Source: Arthrobacter sp. U41 (GTDB taxonomy: Bacteria; Actinomycetota; Actinomycetes; Actinomycetales; Micrococcaceae). Taken from it: a stretch of DNA of 64,000 nucleotides. Position 1 is the stretch's first letter, and every line of letters starts with the position of its first letter. The notes beneath the pieces were generated by a model. That model was not told the DNA's origin and did no database searches. It saw only the letters and a program-made list of their open reading frames with translations. Below are positions 59,373 to 64,000 of the stretch, piece by piece. Both the position numbers and the translations under genes were made by a program. Location of the stretch: NCBI RefSeq assembly GCF_001750145.1, contig NZ_CP015732.1, positions 1,302,001-1,366,000 of the forward strand, written 5' to 3'.

Positions 59373-59843
59373 ATGCAGCGTCGAGGCAAGATCGCTCTGG
59401 CGGTCACAGCGACCATCGTGGCAGGGGTTGCCGGGTTCTCCACGACTGTCCATTTTCAGAACGAGGCCAACATCAGTCAGATGAAGGCAATCGCCGATCG
59501 GTTGCAGGCATCTCCCGGGTGGGAACCCCTTGGAGGGACACAACCCCCGCTGGGCGGGGCGTTCTGCATCCCCATCGACGGCCCGTGCGCCACCTTCGCA
59601 TACCGGTGGGACACGCACACGCCCTATACAGACGGTGACCTTGAGCGGTACATGGATCAGGTCGGCCTGACTCCCAATGAGTACAAGCCCTGCGTCAGGG
59701 AACAACGGTTCAATTCGGGTGGCCCGAGCTGCCGTGGGATCGGGACGGTTGACGGCTGGGACGTACGGATCACCATTGAGGACTATGGTCCTGAGTCCGA
59801 CGGTTACACGACGCAGATCGCGGTTCTGCGCTATGGCTACTGA
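59373..59843 (+). CDS. Hypothetical membrane-anchored or secreted protein
   Basis: A 156-aa protein with an N-terminal membrane segment (MQRRGKIALAVTATIVAGVA), probably a signal anchor. The outside part has four cysteines (in FCIP, PCAT, PCVR and SCRG), which may form two disulfides. No recognised domain. GGCAGG lies directly before the ATG, slightly close. The frame upstream of 59373 has no coding character. Confidence 0.65.
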   Translation: MQRRGKIALAVTATIVAGVAGFSTTVHFQNEANISQMKAIADRLQASPGWEPLGGTQPPLGGAFCIPIDGPCATFAYRWDTHTPYTDGDLERYMDQVGLTPNEYKPCVREQRFNSGGPSCRGIGTVDGWDVRITIEDYGPESDGYTTQIAVLRYGY

Positions 59844-59944
59844 ACTGAGCCGGAATCGTCGCTGAGTTCGATCAGTTCCCCGACGGCGTCGAGGTCGCCG
59901 CGGGCGGCTTGTTCCCGCGACGCTGGGAGTTCAGCATCTGACAT
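59837..59944 (-). CDS. Possible 35-aa protein or Sel1-type fragment
   Basis: A short minus frame, MSDAELPASREQAARGDLDA followed by VGELIELSDDSG, with a GGGAGG site before the ATG. The A-A-R-G-D-L-D-A-V pattern resembles the first repeat of small Sel1/TPR-like actinobacterial proteins, so this may be the N-terminal fragment of one. Confidence 0.35.
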   Translation of the reverse strand: MSDAELPASREQAARGDLDAVGELIELSDDSGSVQ

Positions 59945-60074
59945 TGGGAAACCTCCCGTGTGTGTCGGGCCAGTCATTGCGGGCCGGTTCCGGGCTCCGC
60001 CCCGCAGGACGTCGCCCGGAACCGGGAGGCGATGTTGAAGCCTGCCGCCGCGGTCGAATTGGCGTGAAGAGCAC

Positions 60075-61361
60075 CTAGTGTGTCAGGTCCTTGCCCTTGG
60101 TCTCCGGGATGGTGAAGACGAACAGCACGCTGACGATCAGGAGCGCCACGGCATACAGGTTGAAGAGCTGGGAAAGGCCGATGGTGCCCAGCCAGGTCTG
60201 CAGGTACGGGGCGGTCCCGCCGAACAGGGCCACGCAGATGGAGTACGGGACGCCGACGCCGATGGTCCGGATGCTGGTGGGGAACAGTTCCGCGTAGACG
60301 GCCGGAACGATCGCAGCGCTGGCGGCGATGAAGATCAGCATGACGGACATTGCCACGGCCAGCTGCCAGGCCGAATCCTTCAGCAGCCACGTCATCGGGA
60401 AGTGCATAACGGCGCTGCCTGCCGCTCCGGCCCAGAGCACCTTTTTGCGGCCGATTCTGTCGGACAGTTTGCCCCAGAAGGGCAGGGCGCCGATGAACAC
60501 GATGTTGGCGATCACGCTGGCCCAGAGGGTTTCACCGCGGTCGATCTTCAGAACGGTGGCGGCATAGCTCGGGGCCACGACGCCCCAGATGTAGTAGATC
60601 ACTGTGAGACCCACCGTGAGCCCGATGACCTGGATGGCCTGCTTGCGGTACTGGACAATCTGCGGCCAGATCGGGGCGCGCTTCTCGGAGGCAGTCTCGC
60701 CTTCGAAGGCCTCGGTCTCGTGCAGCTTGGAGCGCATGATCAGGGCGTAGAGGCCCATAACGGCGCCGACCAGGAACGGCACCCGCCAGCCCCAGGCATT
60801 CATGGCCTCGGCGCTGAGGGACATGTTGAGGATCGCACCCAGCAGGGTGCCGGCCAGGATTCCGACGGTGCCGGAGGTGTAAATCAGGGTGGCCCACAGG
60901 CCGCGTTTTTCTTTCGGGGCCACCTCGGAGAGATACGTCTGCGAGGACGGCAGCTCGCCGCCGTGGGCCAGGCCCTGGATCAGCCGCGCCGCCAGCAGCA
61001 GCACCGAGGCCCAGACGCCGATCGTGGCGAAGGACGGCGCGACGCCGATCATCAGGCTGCCCAGCGAGGCCAGGCCGACCGCGAGCGTCATGGAGGTCTT
61101 GCGGCCGATCCGGTCGCCGATCCAGCCGAACAGGAACCCGCCGACCGGACGTGCCACGAAACCGACGGCGAAGATCGCCAGCGTTGAGAGCACGGCCGAG
61201 GCGGGATCCGCTTTGCTGAACAACTGGCTGGCGATGAAGGGCGTGAACGTGGCGTAGATCGCCCAGTCGTACCACTCGACAGCGTTGCCGATACCCGTCC
61301 CGAGGAGGGTCTTCCGCGTGGCCGCCCGGCTGGCGTGCTGCTGGTCAATGATGGTGGTCAT
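60075..61361 (-). CDS. MFS transporter, metabolite:H+ symporter family
   Basis: A 428-aa carrier with 12 hydrophobic segments. Seen: family signatures GNAVEWYDWAIYATFTPFIA at the start, RPVGGFLFGWIGDRIGRKTS (loop 2-3) and QGLAHGGELPSSQTYLSEVA. These belong to the MHS group (shikimate, alpha-ketoglutarate, proline/betaine carriers). The start at 61361 with GGAGAAAATC was preferred to the longer frame. It begins 22 bases after the amidohydrolase stop, so one operon; it likely imports the amidohydrolase substrate or exports or takes up the product. Confidence 0.92.
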   Translation of the reverse strand: MTTIIDQQHASRAATRKTLLGTGIGNAVEWYDWAIYATFTPFIASQLFSKADPASAVLSTLAIFAVGFVARPVGGFLFGWIGDRIGRKTSMTLAVGLASLGSLMIGVAPSFATIGVWASVLLLAARLIQGLAHGGELPSSQTYLSEVAPKEKRGLWATLIYTSGTVGILAGTLLGAILNMSLSAEAMNAWGWRVPFLVGAVMGLYALIMRSKLHETEAFEGETASEKRAPIWPQIVQYRKQAIQVIGLTVGLTVIYYIWGVVAPSYAATVLKIDRGETLWASVIANIVFIGALPFWGKLSDRIGRKKVLWAGAAGSAVMHFPMTWLLKDSAWQLAVAMSVMLIFIAASAAIVPAVYAELFPTSIRTIGVGVPYSICVALFGGTAPYLQTWLGTIGLSQLFNLYAVALLIVSVLFVFTIPETKGKDLTH

Positions 61362-61383
61362 GATTTTCTCCGGAGAAGTAGGG

Positions 61384-62622
61384 CTAGGAAGCGAGGGAAG
61401 AAGGGCTGAGGGCGCCAAGGGTTGCGATGCGGGCGATGGCAAGCTCTGCGTAGAGCGCGGCACCGTCGGCGAGGACGCCGTCGTCGAACGTGGCGTAAGG
61501 GGAGTGGTTGAAGGCGGAGGCGGTATGGTCCGCTCCCGGGGCGACGGCGCTGAGCCCGATGAAGGTCCCGGGCACCTCTTCCATCACCCGGGAGAAGTCC
61601 TCGGATCCGCTGAGGGGGGTCGCCCAGCGGGTCAGCCGGGCGTCCCCGAACAGATTCTGGATCGTTTTCTCCGCGGTGCGGGTCTCGTTTTCGTCTGTGA
61701 TGCTCAGCGGGTATTCGGCGCGGTATTCGACGTCCACCTCCAGTCCGTGGGCCTGGGCAATGCCTTTCAGGAGGACCGGCACGGCGGACATCATCCGTTC
61801 GCGGGAGGCGTGGGAGAACGTCCGGACGGTCGCCTCGATGCGCGCCGATTCGGGGATGACATTTTTTGTGGTGCCCGCGTGCAGGACGCCGACGGTCACG
61901 ACGACCGGGTCGAACATGTTGAACTGCCGCGTGACCATAACCTGCAGCGCGGTCACCATCTCGGCGGCTGCCGTGACGGGGTCCTTGGCCGCGTGCGGAG
62001 CCGATCCGTGGCCGCCGGCGCCCAGAACCGTGACGAACAGTCCGTCCGAGGCGCTCAACATCACGCCGGGCTTGGTGGCGAACTGCCCGTGCGGCTCCAG
62101 GGAGGAGAACACGTGCATGCCGTAGGCGGCGTCCGCACGCCGCCCCGCGGCGTCAAGGACCCCTTCGCGGATCATGTGCCCGGCTCCGTCGAACCCCTCC
62201 TCGCCCGGCTGGAACATCAGGACAACGTCGCCGGCCAGCTGCTCGCGGCGTTCAGCCAGCAGCGTCGCGGCCCCGGCCAGCATCGAGGTGTGCAGATCGT
62301 GGCCGCAGGCGTGCATGGCGCCGTCGACCCTGGAGGAGAAGCCGACGCCGGTGCGCTCCTGGACGGGAAGGCCGTCCATGTCGGCGCACAGCAGGACGAT
62401 GGGTTTCTCCGCAGAAGTGTGTGGTGCGCCGCCGCGCAGAACTGCGGTGACCGACGTCGTCGTTCCGCCCAGGTTGATCTCGTAGGGCAGGCCGTCGAGG
62501 GCTTTGAGGACTTTCTCCTGGGTGCGGGGGAGCTGGAGGCCGATCTCCGGCTCCTGGTGCAACTCGTGGCGCAGCCGGGTGATCTCGCCGTGCAGCTCCC
62601 CGGCATCTTCTGTGACCGACAT
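61384..62622 (-). CDS. M20-family amidohydrolase (hippurate/N-acyl-amino-acid type)
   Basis: A 412-aa metal-dependent amidohydrolase. Seen: LRHELHQEPEIGLQLPRTQ, LCADMDGLPVQE (metal Asp), MHACGHDLHTSML (metal Cys-His), MFQPGEEGFDGAGHMI (catalytic Glu), LGAGGHGSAPHAAKDP (lid-domain His) and LSGSEDFSRVM. Enzymes of this group cleave N-acyl or N-benzoyl amino acids or indole-acetyl amino acids. The ATG at 62622 gives the usual length. First gene of an operon with the MFS carrier, divergent from the Lrp-like regulator. Confidence 0.93.
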   Translation of the reverse strand: MSVTEDAGELHGEITRLRHELHQEPEIGLQLPRTQEKVLKALDGLPYEINLGGTTTSVTAVLRGGAPHTSAEKPIVLLCADMDGLPVQERTGVGFSSRVDGAMHACGHDLHTSMLAGAATLLAERREQLAGDVVLMFQPGEEGFDGAGHMIREGVLDAAGRRADAAYGMHVFSSLEPHGQFATKPGVMLSASDGLFVTVLGAGGHGSAPHAAKDPVTAAAEMVTALQVMVTRQFNMFDPVVVTVGVLHAGTTKNVIPESARIEATVRTFSHASRERMMSAVPVLLKGIAQAHGLEVDVEYRAEYPLSITDENETRTAEKTIQNLFGDARLTRWATPLSGSEDFSRVMEEVPGTFIGLSAVAPGADHTASAFNHSPYATFDDGVLADGAALYAELAIARIATLGALSPSSLAS

Positions 62623-62759
62623 GTGTTCCCGCTTCCCGAACGTTTGGTAAGTACCTAGCACCAATTGTGGGGTGACTGGAGTCACACGTTGAGGAATGGC
62701 TGGAAACATGCAAAAGTTCGGGGTAAGAGGCAGGAATCATGCAGCAAGGGAGGGCCCGG

Positions 62760-63791
62760 ATGGAGATCAGTGAGGAAGACCTGCAGCTGGTCAACGCCCT
62801 GCAGATTGCGCCGCGGATCAGCTGGTCGGATGCCGCCGGTATCCTGGGCGCGCACGCCACCACTTTGGCCGCCCGCTGGGACCGGCTTAGAGCTTCCGGT
62901 GCCGCCTGGAGCACGGCTCATTTGATGGGGGATCCGAAGCAGATGTGTCTGGCGCTGGTCGATGTCGACTGCGAGATGACGTTGCGGGCCGACGTCACGG
63001 CGGCGCTGGCGGCCATCCCGGAAGTTGTCACGGTGGAGGAGGCTGCCAGCAACCGGGACCTCATGCTGACAGTCATCACGCCCACGCTGGCCCACTTCAG
63101 CGATGTTGTGCTGGAGCGGCTCAAGGAGATCCCCGGCCTCACGAAGTACCAGACGTCGTTGTGCACCCGCCTGCACTCAGGCGGTTACGCGTGGCGGCTG
63201 AACGTCCTGGACAAGGCGCAGATGGCCGCCCTTCAGGCGCTGGCAGGGCCGGAGGCTTCCGACCCGGCGACGGCGGGCCAGGGCGCGCCGCTGCCGCCGA
63301 GCCACCTGGAGCTGATCCCGTTCCTGGCCAGGGACGGGCGGGCGGCGGCCGCGGATATCGCCCGGGCCCTTGGACGCAGCCCGGCCACGGTCCAACGGCA
63401 GCTGAACCGGGTGCTGGCCAGCCAGGTGCTTTCTTTCCGGTGCGAAATCGCGCAGAAATACTCGGGATATCCGGTCAGCTGCCAGTGGTTCGCCAACGTT
63501 CCGCCCGGCCAGCACGAGGCCGCCGCTGCCGAGCTGCGCAGCTTCCGCAACGTCCGGCTCAGTGCTTCCACCACCGGCCGCACCAACTTCGTGATCCTGA
63601 TGTGGCTGCATTCCCTGGCGGACGTTATGAACGCCGAGCAGGCACTGCAGCTGCGGATCCCCGGAATCGAGCTGATGGAAAGCGTTGTGGTGCTCAACTC
63701 CGCCAAGCGGGTCGGCTGGATGCTGAACCCGGATTCGACGGCCACCGGCGCCGTCGTTGTACCCGCTGCCGAGACGGCGCCGAAGGTCTGA
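62760..63791 (+). CDS. Lrp/AsnC-family regulator with two HTH units
   Basis: A 343-aa protein, twice the usual Lrp length. The N-terminal AsnC helix-turn-helix (LQLVNALQIAPRISWSDAAG) is followed by an AsnC ligand domain, then a second helix-turn-helix (LIPFLARDGRAAAADIARAL, GRSPATVQRQLNRV) and a second ligand domain, a duplicated layout known in actinobacteria. ATG 62760 has GGGAGG at good distance; 62739 is an alternative. Divergent from the amidohydrolase-carrier operon, which it probably controls in response to the amino-acid product. Confidence 0.9.
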   Translation: MEISEEDLQLVNALQIAPRISWSDAAGILGAHATTLAARWDRLRASGAAWSTAHLMGDPKQMCLALVDVDCEMTLRADVTAALAAIPEVVTVEEAASNRDLMLTVITPTLAHFSDVVLERLKEIPGLTKYQTSLCTRLHSGGYAWRLNVLDKAQMAALQALAGPEASDPATAGQGAPLPPSHLELIPFLARDGRAAAADIARALGRSPATVQRQLNRVLASQVLSFRCEIAQKYSGYPVSCQWFANVPPGQHEAAAAELRSFRNVRLSASTTGRTNFVILMWLHSLADVMNAEQALQLRIPGIELMESVVVLNSAKRVGWMLNPDSTATGAVVVPAAETAPKV

Positions 63792-63854
63792 GCTGCCCGT
63801 TCCGGTATCTGATGCCGGAGCTACGGTCAGCCGGCAATTTCTGCGCGCCCGGCG

Positions 63855-63887
63855 GTGGGCGGGCACGAAATAAAGCCGCCCACTTTT
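63855..63887 (+). terminator. Rho-independent terminator
   Basis: GTGGGCGG (63855-63862) pairs with CCGCCCAC (63876-63883) and is followed by TTTT. It ends the Lrp-type gene. No gene is seen in the last 110 bases. Confidence 0.75.
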
Positions 63888-64000
63888 CGTCGCGTAAATT
63901 CGAAGCCCGAAAGCACTCAGGAAATTCGAGGGGCGAAAACGTCGTCATTTTCTGGAATTCCAGCCTGGCGGGAATGGCACCGTCGCTCACCTGATCAGGT

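Overview
The window is high-GC DNA from an actinobacterium of the Arthrobacter group (Micrococcaceae, in the range of Arthrobacter, Pseudarthrobacter or Paenarthrobacter). This rests on codon use, on actinobacterial families (a DUF4193 zinc-ribbon protein, a long GapB-type GAPDH, an SLC13/MatC-type carrier with a GntR regulator) and on general protein resemblance. No rRNA, tRNA or CRISPR array was seen, so the species and replicon type (chromosome or plasmid) cannot be told.

1-9.8 kb: central sugar-phosphate genes. A 5'-truncated transketolase is followed on the same strand by transaldolase, ribulose-5-phosphate epimerase, RpiB isomerase, class II fructose-bisphosphate aldolase and a Gfo/Idh/MocA oxidoreductase. 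Facing them are 6-phosphofructokinase (one-base frameshift), the 3' end of a catalase gene and a GapB-type glyceraldehyde-3-phosphate dehydrogenase. With the 6-phosphogluconate dehydrogenase at 20.6 kb they form most of a carbon-rearrangement set, as in an RuMP cycle or a pentose catabolic island.

9.8-20.5 kb: an accessory stretch. A TetR regulator, a flavin monooxygenase that strongly resembles trimethylamine monooxygenase, and three small cupins lie among decayed genes (IS3 transposase end, aldehyde dehydrogenase, thiG, two thiS copies). There is also a frameshifted GH15 glucoamylase-like gene and a HAD phosphatase whose N-terminus looks copied from the neighbouring cupin. Several operator-like repeats are shared between promoters here.

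22-27.1 kb: insertion-sequence debris. IS30 and IS3 remnants, one complete IS30-family element inside a truncated IS3, and a small island (DUF1016 nuclease plus DUF4193) between two related repeats.

27.2-48.4 kb: metabolic modules. An XRE regulator with a zinc alcohol dehydrogenase; a secreted phosphoesterase; an HD-domain protein; a three-gene malonate/dicarboxylate-like operon (carrier, CoA-transferase, fused carboxyltransferase) divergent from a GntR regulator; a class II UvrA; a frameshifted PaaK-like adenylating enzyme; and a fatty-acid beta-oxidation operon (hydroxyacyl-CoA dehydrogenase, acyl-CoA dehydrogenase, acyl-CoA ligase, thiolase, TetR) preceded by a large inverted-repeat operator.

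48.4-64 kb: a gluconate-type GntP permease with GntR and SDR dehydrogenase; a secreted PKD-domain protein with an 897-bp tandem duplication; a PEP-synthase/rifampicin-phosphotransferase-like enzyme; and an MFS carrier with an M20 amidohydrolase divergent from an Lrp-type regulator.

Three otherwise intact genes (6.4, 15.9 and 39.1 kb) are each broken by one base in a G run, so sequencing error must be excluded before they are called true pseudogenes.
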